A stretch of 62,678 nt of DNA from CAJXZP01 sp047610145. GTDB lineage: Bacteria; Bacteroidota; Bacteroidia; Flavobacteriales_G; Salibacteraceae. Every line of letters begins with the position of its first letter. The first letter of the stretch is position 1. Positions 36,176 to 45,808 of this stretch are shown here, one piece after another. The notes under the pieces are model-generated. The model searched no databases. It saw nothing but the letters and a program-made list of their open reading frames with translations, and was not told the origin of the DNA. The position numbers and the translations under genes are program-made. The DNA lies in contig JBLFZF010000002.1 of the NCBI GenBank assembly GCA_047610145.1, positions 1 to 62,678 on the forward strand, given 5' to 3'.

Positions 36176-37093
36176 CTAAGCTAGAATTCTAATGGCATGT
36201 TTAATAACCGAGAATGAAACGTCAGAATGTAATCCTAAATCCTCTCCATCTGCTTGAACAGGAATTGGGAATTCAGAGTGAATATCAACCGATTTTGAGG
36301 TTATTTTTTTTATAAAAGGGACCGTACCTATTTGACCGTTAAACAGTTTGTACAATTGAGGAAAAACCACCCACAGACTGTCTTTTTCAACAATCGTGAT
36401 ATTCAACGTTCCATTTGCAAAATGCGCAAGTGGGCTAATGAGCATTCCACTACCAAAGTATTTGCCAATAGATGCTGCGACCAACAATACTTTTCCAGAA
36501 TGAGGGTCTCTAGAAGGCATAGTAATGTGGGATTGCGGAGCCATAAAGCGGAGGAGTGCTTTAATCGTTCCAATAAGATACGAAAGCTTGTTTTTCGTTC
36601 CTTTAGCTGAAATAGTTTGTATTTCTTGCGCTACAGCTCCATCTATTCCGGTACCGGCTACATTGATGAAAAAGTGTATTTTGGAATTACTGGTTAACAC
36701 GGTTCCAACATCATGGTTACAGGTTTGGTAGGCGGCTATTCTGGAGGATAAGTTGTTTAGGTGTAATACAGTGTGGTTTTTGACCCAATCATTTCCAGTT
36801 CCTACAGGAATTAGGTGGACCAAACTGGGATCAATGAGAGTATTGGTTTTGGATGTAAATATTCCGTTTATAATTTCGTTCATGGTTCCATCGCCTCCTA
36901 ACCCTATAAAATGGCGAATTCCCATTTGATGTGCTTCCTTCACTAGTTGAATAGTGTGCTTAGAATATTTAGAAACCTGAAAAGAATACTCAATATTTGA
37001 TTCATCCAGTATTTTTTTGGTTTGTTGCCAAAGTGATACTGCTTTACCCTTACCTGAAGTAGGGTTTATTATGAAAAACCAATGCTCGCCCAT
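36176..37093 (-). CDS. Diacylglycerol/lipid kinase family protein
   Basis: 305 residues. NPTSGKG at 10-16 and GGDGTMNEIINGI starting at 66 are the ATP-binding and catalytic signatures of the DAGK_cat / YegS / sphingosine-kinase superfamily. VGTGNDW near residue 97 is the second nucleotide-contact motif. The C-terminal half forms the beta-sandwich lid with a late conserved QADGE segment. It probably phosphorylates a lipid such as diacylglycerol at the membrane, returning it to phospholipid synthesis. The exact substrate is not predictable. An imperfect inverted repeat just before its start (37094-37125) could be regulatory. Confidence 0.9.
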   Translation of the reverse strand: MGEHWFFIINPTSGKGKAVSLWQQTKKILDESNIEYSFQVSKYSKHTIQLVKEAHQMGIRHFIGLGGDGTMNEIINGIFTSKTNTLIDPSLVHLIPVGTGNDWVKNHTVLHLNNLSSRIAAYQTCNHDVGTVLTSNSKIHFFINVAGTGIDGAVAQEIQTISAKGTKNKLSYLIGTIKALLRFMAPQSHITMPSRDPHSGKVLLVAASIGKYFGSGMLISPLAHFANGTLNITIVEKDSLWVVFPQLYKLFNGQIGTVPFIKKITSKSVDIHSEFPIPVQADGEDLGLHSDVSFSVIKHAIRILA

Positions 37094-37143
37094 TCTTTAA
37101 CAAAGAAATTAAAATTGTTAAGAATAGGCGGTTTTAAAGACAA

Positions 37144-39405
37144 CTATTGAATAATTAACTTCTTGCGGAAATAAGACCCGTTAATTGAAATAGAGACGAT
37201 GTACATTCCTTGTTGAAGTGCCGATTGATTTAATTCAATTTCTTGGTTTGCCTCTATTTCGTTGATGGCTTTTTGATAGACCACTTTACCCGTAACATTT
37301 ATTATTGATAATGATCCAAATCCAGGAATTCGGGTATCGAAACGAACCTTGAAATTTCCGTTGTTTGGATTGGGGTAAATTTCAAAACCAGGAGATAGGG
37401 AGTTGATGGTGTTAATTCCTGTTGGCTCACCATGCCCACATGTGTCTCTTGGGTACGGACTGAAGTTATATTGGTCTTGATCTAAGTTAAATAGTAGTAA
37501 ACCACCTGAGCGTTGACCAATAACAAGCTCTAAACTATCGCTTGTATTTAGATTAGCTAATGCGGGGGCAATAGGTCCGTTGGCTACCTTTATACTATCG
37601 ATCATTGTAAAATTGGAAAGGTAATTACCATCTAATCCAGAATAAAAGTACAATTCACCAAAGGTACCTCCTGTAATAAGGATGTTGTTGGTATCTCCAT
37701 TAATTTTCCCGATATATGGAATGGCATGATTATCATATCCAGGTATATAATTGAAAATGCCTCCTAAGGTGTCGGTGATTGCCGTATCAAAAAGAGCAGA
37801 GTTTACGTTGCCTTGATTAATGTACAGCTTAATATTTCCGTTTTTTTGTCCTACCAAAAGGTCTAGACTATTATCCTTATTGATATCAAAGAAAAATGGA
37901 CTAGGGTTTACCCCGAAGTTCACATTCATAAAAGAATCCGTTTGGAATACAAAACTGGCTTCTGAACCAATTGGAGCTATGTTTTTGTAATAATTTATCG
38001 TTCCGTTAGATTCTCCAAACAATAAATCATTATCCCCATCTCCATCAATATCTGTAAATGAAGGAGAAATTCGTACTAATTTCCGAGAGCTTAGTCCGGC
38101 TAAATCATCTGTAATGAATTCAAACTTTGGATTAGCTGGGGTACCAACATTTTTGTAATATGAAATTTGAGAGGTGTAGGTAACCTGAAACAGGCTAGGG
38201 TCGTAGCTTTTAAAATAGCCCACATTCCCAATTAATAGATCGGGTACATTATCTCCAGAAATATCTGCAAATACAGGAATAGCCATAGTTCCCACATCAA
38301 TTTGATGCTCTGTAAGAAAATCTTTTTGTGCCAGTTGAAAGTTAGGAAGGTTTTCAGCTCCAAAATTATCGTAAAACCAAATACTACCCGTATCTCTACT
38401 CCCAAAAAGTTGATTGGGTGCGACTATCAAATCGCTTCGACCATTGTTGTTTACGTCTAGGTAAAAAGCGGCTGGAAAACTGGTTACTTTAACAGAATCT
38501 GCCGTAGGCTTGGGGTATTGGTAGTTGACCTGTGTCATCTCAGCCTCATTGATACTACCCCCATTAATAAGCATAGTTAAGTTCGAACGGTCAGGGTCTC
38601 CAATCAAAGCATCTTTTAGCCCGTCTGCATTTAAGTCAATGGTAAGCAAGGAATAGCCACCATCTCTTTGAGCGGATCGATCAAAATCATAAAAACAGTC
38701 GTAATTAAAGTTAACCACTCCGTCATACCATTGGTAAAAATGTCCCCAACATCTTTCGTTATAGTGTAAATCAAAGCTGTCTGGGCTGGATGATCTGTTT
38801 TCATAGTATTGGTAGCTTAAGGCCACTTGATCTTGGGCTACAATATCTAAATCTCCATCCCCATCAATATCTTCAATGGATGGAATATCGAAAGGGCGAA
38901 CAAATACGGTAGATATATTGGTGCCGTTCCATGCGTTTAAATGAGAGGTAATTAATTCAAATTTTAATACAGTGTCGCTGATATTTTTGTAAACTTTAAG
39001 TCCGTTACCGTTATTATGAAAAGGAGAATTACTGGTAAAAAGGTCGGGTTTACCGTCCATATCGTAATCTTTAATAATTAAAAGGTCTGATATATCAGAA
39101 GGAAAAAAACGACTATACTCTGGAGCATAAGAATAAGTACCGCTACTACTACTTGTGTCGTTAAGGTACACGCGTACTTCTTGACCATCTCTTTCAAAAA
39201 TAATAAGATCATCATAACAATCAAAATTCACATCAAGTGACTGAAATTGGGGATTGTTAAAGCCTCCTGACCATGGATCTGTAAGGAGTTGATTATTTTT
39301 TGAAATAGTTACCTCTTTAGTGTAAGCGTATTTGTACACATTATTTTGAGCGTTTGAAATAAGGGCTACGAAAAGTAATATTAGGATGGTTATTATTTTT
39401 TTCAT
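37144..39405 (-). CDS. T9SS type A cargo protein with FG-GAP/VCBS repeats
   Basis: 753 residues with a signal peptide (ends ISNAQ at about 19-20). The body is a beta-propeller of FG-GAP-type repeats with calcium loops of the form D-x-D-x-D-G-x-x-D: DIDGDGDLDIV, DLNADGLKDALIG, DVNNNGRSDLIV, DISGDNVPDLLIG, DIDGDGDNDLLFG and DINKDNSLDLLVG. The last 80 residues or so are a type A sorting domain (FEIYPNPNNGNFKVRF, QQGMYIVSI, ending KKLIIQ). Such proteins are exported and bound to the cell surface, where propellers of this kind mediate adhesion or ligand binding. It ends about 50 bases before the lipid-kinase gene starts. Confidence 0.93.
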   Translation of the reverse strand: MKKIITILILLFVALISNAQNNVYKYAYTKEVTISKNNQLLTDPWSGGFNNPQFQSLDVNFDCYDDLIIFERDGQEVRVYLNDTSSSSGTYSYAPEYSRFFPSDISDLLIIKDYDMDGKPDLFTSNSPFHNNGNGLKVYKNISDTVLKFELITSHLNAWNGTNISTVFVRPFDIPSIEDIDGDGDLDIVAQDQVALSYQYYENRSSSPDSFDLHYNERCWGHFYQWYDGVVNFNYDCFYDFDRSAQRDGGYSLLTIDLNADGLKDALIGDPDRSNLTMLINGGSINEAEMTQVNYQYPKPTADSVKVTSFPAAFYLDVNNNGRSDLIVAPNQLFGSRDTGSIWFYDNFGAENLPNFQLAQKDFLTEHQIDVGTMAIPVFADISGDNVPDLLIGNVGYFKSYDPSLFQVTYTSQISYYKNVGTPANPKFEFITDDLAGLSSRKLVRISPSFTDIDGDGDNDLLFGESNGTINYYKNIAPIGSEASFVFQTDSFMNVNFGVNPSPFFFDINKDNSLDLLVGQKNGNIKLYINQGNVNSALFDTAITDTLGGIFNYIPGYDNHAIPYIGKINGDTNNILITGGTFGELYFYSGLDGNYLSNFTMIDSIKVANGPIAPALANLNTSDSLELVIGQRSGGLLLFNLDQDQYNFSPYPRDTCGHGEPTGINTINSLSPGFEIYPNPNNGNFKVRFDTRIPGFGSLSIINVTGKVVYQKAINEIEANQEIELNQSALQQGMYIVSISINGSYFRKKLIIQ

Positions 39406-39619
39406 CGAACTGTGTTATAGAAGAACAAGTTTACTCAATTAATAGGAATAATTAAAATTTATTTCTGACCATTTAGATGAAGATTACTAGAGTTTTAAAT
39501 GGTGGCCTAATGGGTAAGTTTTACTTAGAGATTATTTTTTCTTAAAAATTATAAAAAAAGGTTAATACTAGAATTGAATAGGAGAGATAATTACTGCGAA
39601 CTCAATTAATTGTTTAGAC

Positions 39620-39650
39620 TTGCCATGGTAATTTGAAAAGGGTACTTTTG
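39620..39650 (+). promoter_or_regulatory. Promoter of the small beta-barrel gene
   Basis: TTG (39620-39622), 20 bases, TACTTTTG (39643-39650): both elements of the Bacteroidota promoter at accepted spacing, 19 bases before the start codon. Confidence 0.6.
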
Positions 39651-39668
39651 CCCACTTAAATTAAGAAA

Positions 39669-40349
39669 ATGAGGCACTTTTTTGTACTAATAGTTTTGTT
39701 TATTACGGTTGTAACCAATGGTTTCTCTCAAGAGGGAATCAAAGAAGAAGCGCGTAATAAGCATCAGGATCATATGTTAATTGATTTTGGTTACGAAACC
39801 TTTACGAGTAGACCTGGGTTTACAGATTTTGAATGGTACAATAGGGGGTTGAATATTCAACTTTTTTATGATAAGCTTTTTGGCCAAAGTGGTATAAGTG
39901 GGGCTATCGGAATTGGATTTAGTTCGCAAAGCTATTATTCTAACAAGCAAATAAGACGCGATACTAATCAGTCTTTTTTATATTCAGATTGGTTACCTAC
40001 CGAGAATGCCTACGATAAAAATAAGGTGGTTTTAAATTGGGTGGAAGTGCCTATTGAAATTAGGTACAGATCAAAATTAGATGATTGGGGTTACCGTTGG
40101 AAGTTTTCTGTAGGTGGAAAGGTGGGGTTCTTATTTGATACACATGATAGGTTAATTGACAAAAATAACATCAAGTATAAAACGTATTATTTTCCTGATA
40201 TGAATAATGTGCGGGTAGGTTTAGTGGCCAGAGCGGGTTATGGAAAAGTTAATTTCACAACATTCTTTTCGTTAACTGAATTTTTCATTCCTGGGAGAGG
40301 GCCTGAAATGAAGCAAATATCGGTAGCCATTTCTCTAGTACCATTTTAA
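39669..40349 (+). CDS. Probable small outer-membrane beta-barrel protein
   Basis: 226 residues. The signal peptide (1-20, ends GFSQ) is followed by alternating strands with many aromatic residues at strand ends: MLIDFGYETF, GISGAIGIGFSSQSYY, VNFTTFFSLTEFF. The terminal segment ends in Phe (AISLVPF), as recognised by the barrel-assembly machinery. The pattern VEVPIEIRYRSK is common in PorT-like barrels of Bacteroidota (about eight strands). No function can be inferred. It has its own promoter. It is convergent with the PAP2-like gene, with only 9 bases between stop codons and no hairpin. Confidence 0.75.
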   Translation: MRHFFVLIVLFITVVTNGFSQEGIKEEARNKHQDHMLIDFGYETFTSRPGFTDFEWYNRGLNIQLFYDKLFGQSGISGAIGIGFSSQSYYSNKQIRRDTNQSFLYSDWLPTENAYDKNKVVLNWVEVPIEIRYRSKLDDWGYRWKFSVGGKVGFLFDTHDRLIDKNNIKYKTYYFPDMNNVRVGLVARAGYGKVNFTTFFSLTEFFIPGRGPEMKQISVAISLVPF

Positions 40350-40358
40350 TCCACGTAT

Positions 40359-40976
40359 TTATACTTGAGTTAACCAAAGTGTCGTAAAAAAAGAAACGCT
40401 TAGTCCTAATAACCATCCAGTTAATACTTGCGATAAACTGTGGGCATCTTGTTTGATGCGGGCAGTACCTATTAAGCCAGATAGAACAAATAAGGATGCG
40501 ATGATTGTTGAACTGGTAGGTATAGTTAAATAAGATAGAGCTAATACTACTCCGGTAAAACCAGCTATTCCCATCATGTGAGCGCTAATCTTCCAAAATA
40601 GCGTAATGATTAAGGTAACAGCAACTCCAATTACACTGACGCCAACTATAGTCATAATAAGAGGGGGAAGTGAAAATTTCAGCAGTAAATAATACAGACC
40701 AAAAGTATAGGCAACGGTTATCGACATGGGGACTATTCGTTCTTTTCGGTGATCTAAGTAGAAGTTGGTTACTTGTTTTGAATACACGAGATACCCGACA
40801 GAAATAAGTGGTGCTATAATGGTGAGTGCTACAGATATGGTAATAAAAAATATTCGTCCAGATGGCGTTACGGTATAATATAAGTAACTGTTTTTTTGAT
40901 AGAGAACATAGAGAAGTAAATAGGTGGTGATTAGAATAGGATGGGTAACGTAAGACAGAATTTTTGCCAGCCTCAT
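40359..40976 (-). CDS. PAP2-superfamily-like membrane protein
   Basis: 205 residues with six predicted membrane helices. It resembles PAP2 phosphatases: DHRKERIVP stands in for the K-x6-R-P motif, the SGH motif is SAH (KISAHMMG), and the third motif reads ARIKQDAHSLSQ in place of S-R-x5-H-x3-D. The proposed catalytic His is kept in both places, but the final Asp is Gln. It may be a divergent lipid phosphatase or phosphotransferase, or an inactive member. It is separated by one base from the end of rpoN and is certainly in the same transcript. Confidence 0.7.
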   Translation of the reverse strand: MRLAKILSYVTHPILITTYLLLYVLYQKNSYLYYTVTPSGRIFFITISVALTIIAPLISVGYLVYSKQVTNFYLDHRKERIVPMSITVAYTFGLYYLLLKFSLPPLIMTIVGVSVIGVAVTLIITLFWKISAHMMGIAGFTGVVLALSYLTIPTSSTIIASLFVLSGLIGTARIKQDAHSLSQVLTGWLLGLSVSFFTTLWLTQV

Positions 40977-40977
40977 A

Positions 40978-42432
40978 TTATAATTCTTTACGTAATCTAG
41001 CTACAGGAATATTTAATTGCTCCCGATATTTAGCGACCGTTCTTCGGGCAATATTATAACCGCGTTCTTTTAGAATGTCCATTAATTTTTGATCCGTTAA
41101 CGGTTTTTGTTTGTCTTCTTCTTCAATTACCTGGTTTAAAATATTTTTAACTTCTCGGGTAGATACCTCTTCTCCATCTTGGGTAGTTAGCGATTCGGAG
41201 AAATAATATTTTAAAGGAAAAGTTCCATACGGAGTTTGAACGTATTTACTGTTGGCCACTCTTGAAATGGTAGAAATATCCATTTCCACTACATCTGCAA
41301 TGTTTTTCAAAATCATTGGTTTGAGTTTGGTTTCGTCTCCTGTTAAAAAATAGTTTTTTTGGTATTCTACAATGGTACTCATGGTTCCTAAAAGGGTGTG
41401 TTGTCTTTGTACGATGGCATCAATAAACCACTTAGCAGAGTCTAGTTTTTGCTTGACAAACATCATGGCGTCTTTTTCGGTTTTGGTGACTTTACCTTTC
41501 TTGTTTTGATAGTCTTCAATCATATGAGCGTATTGTCGACTCACTTTTAAATCAGGGGCATTTCTGCCGTTAAGAGTAATGTTAATTTCCCCTTCATCAA
41601 TGGTCAGTTGGAAATCAGCAACTACTACAGTTGCTCCAGCGCCTCCCATATTTCCAGTACTCCCCGGTTTAGGATTTAGCTTAGTTATTTCTAGGATGGC
41701 TATTTTTAGCTGTTCATCTGTTAAATCAAGTCTGTTTGCGAGCTTCTCGTAGTGTTTTTTTGTGAAGTGGTCAAAACCCTCATCTAAGATTCGTTCTGCG
41801 TTTAAAATAGCGGATTCTGTTTGCGGTTTACGTTGGAGTTGGAGCATTAGACATTCTTGAAGGGATCTGGCTCCTACACCAGGGGGGTCTAAATCTTGCA
41901 CCTCTTTTAATATGCGCTCCATATCGGCTACCGAGACCATTACATTTTGAGAAAACGCTAGATCATCCGTAATAGCTTCTAGGTCACGTCTTAAATATCC
42001 TGATTCATCTAAGTTACCAATGATGTATTCAGCAATGGTTCTTTCTGTTTCTGTTAGTTGGCGTAGATTAATTTGGACCGTAAGTAAATCCGTAAAAGAA
42101 GCTCCTACAGAAATCGGAGTGCTTTTTTCTTCATCATCTTTACTGTGATTCGATGTATTTAATTTGTAGGAAGGGGTCTCGTCATCATCCACATAATCAG
42201 AAAAATCAAACTCTTTCTCTGCCTCATCCACCTCATCGTACACATCGCTATATTCGTCTTCTTGTTCTGCTTTATCTTCTTCTCTACCTTCATCAAGAGC
42301 AGGGTTTTCTTCCAACTCTTCTTTAATTCGTTGTTCAATTGCAGCGGTAGGAACCTGCAACAATTTCATCAATTGAATTTGCTGTGGTGATAGCTTTTGT
42401 TGAAGTTTTAAATGAAGTTTTTGACTGAGCAT
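40978..42432 (-). CDS. rpoN: RNA polymerase sigma-54 factor
   Basis: 484 residues. Region I at the N-terminus (LHLKLQQKLSPQQIQLMKLL, with the Gln- and Leu-rich activator-binding pattern) is followed by an acidic region II (about 45-105). The core-binding domain and the C-terminal DNA-binding domain follow. The diagnostic RpoN box, ARRTVAKYRE, lies at 462-471. Sigma-54 directs RNA polymerase to -24/-12 promoters and needs an ATP-driven activator; none is encoded in this window. A TAACTTCG sequence at 42453-42460 (minus strand) may be part of its own promoter. The PAP2-like gene follows by one base. Confidence 0.97.
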   Translation of the reverse strand: MLSQKLHLKLQQKLSPQQIQLMKLLQVPTAAIEQRIKEELEENPALDEGREEDKAEQEDEYSDVYDEVDEAEKEFDFSDYVDDDETPSYKLNTSNHSKDDEEKSTPISVGASFTDLLTVQINLRQLTETERTIAEYIIGNLDESGYLRRDLEAITDDLAFSQNVMVSVADMERILKEVQDLDPPGVGARSLQECLMLQLQRKPQTESAILNAERILDEGFDHFTKKHYEKLANRLDLTDEQLKIAILEITKLNPKPGSTGNMGGAGATVVVADFQLTIDEGEINITLNGRNAPDLKVSRQYAHMIEDYQNKKGKVTKTEKDAMMFVKQKLDSAKWFIDAIVQRQHTLLGTMSTIVEYQKNYFLTGDETKLKPMILKNIADVVEMDISTISRVANSKYVQTPYGTFPLKYYFSESLTTQDGEEVSTREVKNILNQVIEEEDKQKPLTDQKLMDILKERGYNIARRTVAKYREQLNIPVARLRKEL

Positions 42433-42502
42433 GAATTAATTTTTCTACACAACGAAGTTATACGAATTGCAGAATAATTGGCATTAAATATTCGATCAAA
42501 AA

Positions 42503-42535
42503 AAAATCCCGATGCCTTAGCGACATCGGGATTTT
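42503..42535 (-). terminator. Terminator of the LTD protein gene at 42554
   Basis: AAAATCCCGATG pairs perfectly (12 bases) with CATCGGGATTTT around a 9-base loop. On the minus strand the stem is followed by a T run. It separates this gene from rpoN downstream. Confidence 0.85.
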
Positions 42536-42553
42536 AAAATAAAGTGAGTGAAA

Positions 42554-45283
42554 CTAGTTCACAATTACTTTTACAACCTCACCTTCAGTTGTTTCAATGA
42601 TATAAATACCATTTTCTAAGTTAGAAACATCTAAACGATTAATGTTATTTTGGATCATTACTGTTTGTCCCGTAATACTGTACATAGTGAAAGAAACAAC
42701 TTTATTAAAGTTAATGTTTCCGTTACTTGCAGGATTTGGATAAACGTTTAATGGATTAGCTTCTAGTGCATTGATCACAGAAAGAATAATACCAGTTGAG
42801 TTAGATGCATTTGGAGTGGATACTTCAAAGCTTACCCAAGTTCCAGCACCATCGATGCTACGACCTAAAGATACGTCAGTTAAAGATGAATCCCATTCTA
42901 ATGTATCTAAGATGGTTAAATCTTTAGTTGCAAAACCTAAGAAGTCAGCATCTAATAATTCAAGTGGTAAATGGCCCGCACCGTCTTCTACCTCTCCGTC
43001 TGCCCAAAGTATAGCAAATCCCATTGCTGGAACTACAACTGGAGCCTGACATCTTGAGAAGTAAAAAGGTTCATCAGTACCAAATAACATACCTGTTAAA
43101 TCGATAGGTGTAGCGTTTGCATTGTAAATTTCAATCCAAGAATCAAAATCACCTTGTGCATCTGCAACAACCGTTTGATTATCTACCATTACTTCGTTAA
43201 TGAATAAATCAGAAACAGTAGAAGGAACAGTATCAAAATCAGATACGAACATTGGGAAAATTTGGTAGCCTTCATCATATGGAGCAGAACCATCAAATTG
43301 ACCTCCTGTACCACTTAAGTTAAATAATCCAGAAGGACCAGAAGTAATTGAATCAGCAATTTCAGTGTCTTTATCAATTCTCATTGTTAAGGTGTCACCG
43401 TTCATTGTAATGATATCAAGATTTGCATTGCTACCCGCATTCGGCCAAGCAGAAGGATCTGCTAAACGTACTTGAAATAAACTAATAGGCTCAGACTCTG
43501 TTTCTTCACTTAATTCGAAAGTAGGTGTTGGATAATCAATACAGTTACCTGTTGAAATTACCGATACACTATCAATTTGAATTTGCGCGAAACCATTGTA
43601 TTGGTCAATTGTACCAACAACTCTCACTTCGTCACCTTGGTTTACTGTAAATGAACCAATGTTATTAAATGCAATTACATTGATACCTGCAGTTCCATCA
43701 TGAATGGTAAATGAATAACCACCTCCAAAAAGATCTTTACCATAAACAAGACCTTCAAGCGCACAATAAACACCAAGAGAATCTAATTCAAAATTAGCAT
43801 CAACAGTTCTTACATCTTCGATAGCGTAAGTTGCAATAACTGGCAACGCAGCACATGAGTTAGCTGAGCCTGGAGTTCCATAAATAGTGTTGGCTACTGT
43901 TGAAGAAACAGATCCAGCATAATACCAATTTTCTCCCATCGTGTAATCGGTTGATAAATCACATAATTCAATAGATTCTAAATCAGTGTAACCTGGAAAA
44001 GGAGCCCCATTATCATAAGTTACCGAAGTAACTACCTCGTCTAATGAATTAACCATTTCAATGGTTTCTCCACCACCGGATAAAGAACCCCCATCAACAC
44101 CAATAACATTAGTTACTGCTGGGAAGGCCACCATAAATGAATCTACATCTTCGGTAATTACTAAATAAGCACCTGCCGCTAAAGTAAGGTTAGAATCAAT
44201 TTCTAAATCCATACCACTGCTTAATGCCATACCGCCTAAAAATACAGCAGCTGTTCCCATGTTGTGAATCTCAAAATAATCAATATCTTGAACTCCACCA
44301 GAGTTTTGAGCGTACATAATTTCTGTCACGATGATATCACTTCCGTTATATGAATTATAATAGAAACTTGTATTGAAAGGATCCATTACGTTAGCATTAC
44401 CTGAAGTATCTGTTACATTCACGATATCTACGGTATACATAGACATGTTCATTAAAGCAGAAGATAGTGTTAATGTGACTACATCTAAAGAAGCAGATTG
44501 CGAAGCCGCAGTTACCGAAACTCCAGGAGCTATAGTGTAGTTGCTTATATCTGTTGCAGTAACCATAGTTACTGGTTCAGAGAAAGTAATAACAACACTG
44601 GTTGCAGATAAAAAAGTTCCGTTTGCTATTTCTGGTTTGATAGAATCATTTGAAGTAGAAACCGGTGCACAAGTGGACGTATGCATTCCAGCATCGGTCC
44701 AAGTATCTGATGGAAAAACATCCCATTGTGAATTTGCAGTAGTAGTACCTGAAGTAGTTGTCCAAGTTGTATCTGGAGAACAAACAGTCGCTTTTCTTAC
44801 CAAAGTATGGTTAGCTGTACCGTTAGTAGTACCAGCAACATCCCAACCCGAACCTGGATCTGGTCCTGAGGTTCCAACGGCATCAATTAGTAAAAACGTT
44901 CCTGTACCATCATTTTTAGCAAGTCCCATGGCGTCATCACCATTGAAGAATGTAGCACTATTAAATGCGATAGTAGCATTAGCTAAATTAGTAATTGTTG
45001 GATCAGCACTTGAGTTTGCGATTACGATTAAATCGCCATCATTTAACATTCCTGTTAAAGAAGTAATGGATTCTGGCCAAGAGCCACCATTTGAAATTCT
45101 CCAAATTTCATAATTGGATAGATCAACTGTTACTCCAGTTGCATTATAAATTTCAAGGTATTTGTTATTACTAGAGCCTTCTGCGTACTCTGAAATAAAC
45201 AAATCTGTTGCTTGAGCCATAGAACCAAAAGAAAGGCCTATCATACTCACAGCTAACATTAAACGAGTAAATTTTTTAATCAT
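42554..45283 (-). CDS. T9SS type A cargo protein with three lamin-tail domains
   Basis: 909 residues with a signal peptide at 1-25 or so (ends GSMAQ). Domains: LTD 1 (about 26-170; DLFISEYAEGSSNNKYLEIYN); an Ig-like SwmB/Big-type domain (about 210-305; VVITFSEPVTM); LTD 2 (from about 316; IIVTEIMYAQNSGG); an OB-fold-like region (about 480-590; GDEVRVVGTIDQYNGFAQIQ, as in exported nuclease-linked domains); LTD 3 (from about 689; LFINEVMVDNQ); and a type A sorting domain (VYPNPASNGNINF, ENGIYIIET, ending KVIVN). LTDs commonly accompany secreted nucleases or phosphoesterases, but no catalytic domain is present here. It is probably surface anchored. Confidence 0.9.
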   Translation of the reverse strand: MIKKFTRLMLAVSMIGLSFGSMAQATDLFISEYAEGSSNNKYLEIYNATGVTVDLSNYEIWRISNGGSWPESITSLTGMLNDGDLIVIANSSADPTITNLANATIAFNSATFFNGDDAMGLAKNDGTGTFLLIDAVGTSGPDPGSGWDVAGTTNGTANHTLVRKATVCSPDTTWTTTSGTTTANSQWDVFPSDTWTDAGMHTSTCAPVSTSNDSIKPEIANGTFLSATSVVITFSEPVTMVTATDISNYTIAPGVSVTAASQSASLDVVTLTLSSALMNMSMYTVDIVNVTDTSGNANVMDPFNTSFYYNSYNGSDIIVTEIMYAQNSGGVQDIDYFEIHNMGTAAVFLGGMALSSGMDLEIDSNLTLAAGAYLVITEDVDSFMVAFPAVTNVIGVDGGSLSGGGETIEMVNSLDEVVTSVTYDNGAPFPGYTDLESIELCDLSTDYTMGENWYYAGSVSSTVANTIYGTPGSANSCAALPVIATYAIEDVRTVDANFELDSLGVYCALEGLVYGKDLFGGGYSFTIHDGTAGINVIAFNNIGSFTVNQGDEVRVVGTIDQYNGFAQIQIDSVSVISTGNCIDYPTPTFELSEETESEPISLFQVRLADPSAWPNAGSNANLDIITMNGDTLTMRIDKDTEIADSITSGPSGLFNLSGTGGQFDGSAPYDEGYQIFPMFVSDFDTVPSTVSDLFINEVMVDNQTVVADAQGDFDSWIEIYNANATPIDLTGMLFGTDEPFYFSRCQAPVVVPAMGFAILWADGEVEDGAGHLPLELLDADFLGFATKDLTILDTLEWDSSLTDVSLGRSIDGAGTWVSFEVSTPNASNSTGIILSVINALEANPLNVYPNPASNGNINFNKVVSFTMYSITGQTVMIQNNINRLDVSNLENGIYIIETTEGEVVKVIVN

Positions 45284-45314
45284 AATCTAATTTTTATTAG
45301 GTTTTAATACTTTG

Positions 45315-45322
45315 CAAAAGTA
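45315..45322 (-). promoter_or_regulatory. Candidate -7 promoter box for the LTD protein gene
   Basis: The minus strand reads TACTTTTG, an exact consensus match 32 bases before the start codon. There is no TTG at -33. Confidence 0.4.
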
Positions 45323-45480
45323 ATGAACATTTAGTTACTAATGTTATGCCTTAGCTATTTTAACATTATGTAAAGGTAACCAATCAGTTATGTGGTAAAT
45401 AAGAAACGGTATTCAGACGATTTAAGAGAGTTTGTAGACCCCCTATCAGTCTGTTATTAATATTTTTACTACACATAAAC

Positions 45481-45771
45481 TTATATGGATTTCGACCAAT
45501 TTTTAGTGCCCGGGTTTGCTCCTCTGGAGCTTATCAGATTATTAGGGGTTGAGCCAGGGCCGCTATATTCCCAAATGGTATCCGGATTATTTACTTCAGA
45601 AACATCTACTCCATTGGTGGTCTAAACTCCGTTTAAAGAACCATGGGTAGTTTCACCAACTAGGTCGGTAGTAAAATTTTCTTCGAATAAAATAGTTGTT
45701 TGAGCGGTTGTAAATAGGCTAATAGTGAGCCTAGCAAAATCCATGCATAGAGTAATTAAATTGGATTTCAT
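45481..45771 (-). pseudogene. Remnant of a secreted protein gene
   Basis: A 97-codon minus-strand frame with a TAG at codon 50 (45622-45624). The first part is a signal-like segment (MKSNLITLCMDFARLTISLF, then TTAQ) followed by FEENFTTDLVGETTHGSLNG. After the stop the frame continues TTNGVDVSEVNNPDTIWEYS, then GPGSTPNNLISSRGANPG. These phrases are typical of the N-terminal beta-sandwich of T9SS-exported proteins (N-P-D-x-x-W-x-Y-x-G, S-R-G-A). The rest of the gene, including any sorting domain, is missing, so this is a 5' fragment rather than a complete gene. Confidence 0.6.
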
Positions 45772-45808
45772 AAGGCGTAAAATTGGTTAAGTCAAATATA
45801 GCCGTAAA

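Noticed and set aside
37094..37125. Terminator between the FG-GAP gene and the lipid-kinase gene
   Set aside because: The imperfect inverted repeat here lies upstream of the kinase start on the transcribed (minus) strand and before the FG-GAP stop is reached from the other side. It has no T run placed to terminate either gene.
44541..45113. A 190-codon plus-strand reading frame opposite the LTD protein at 42554
   Set aside because: It is an antisense shadow of a real gene with a signal peptide, LTDs and a sorting domain. Its own product has no recognisable feature and very odd composition. The same applies to antisense frames at 8179-8622 (opposite cysS) and 49466-49906 (opposite pfkA).
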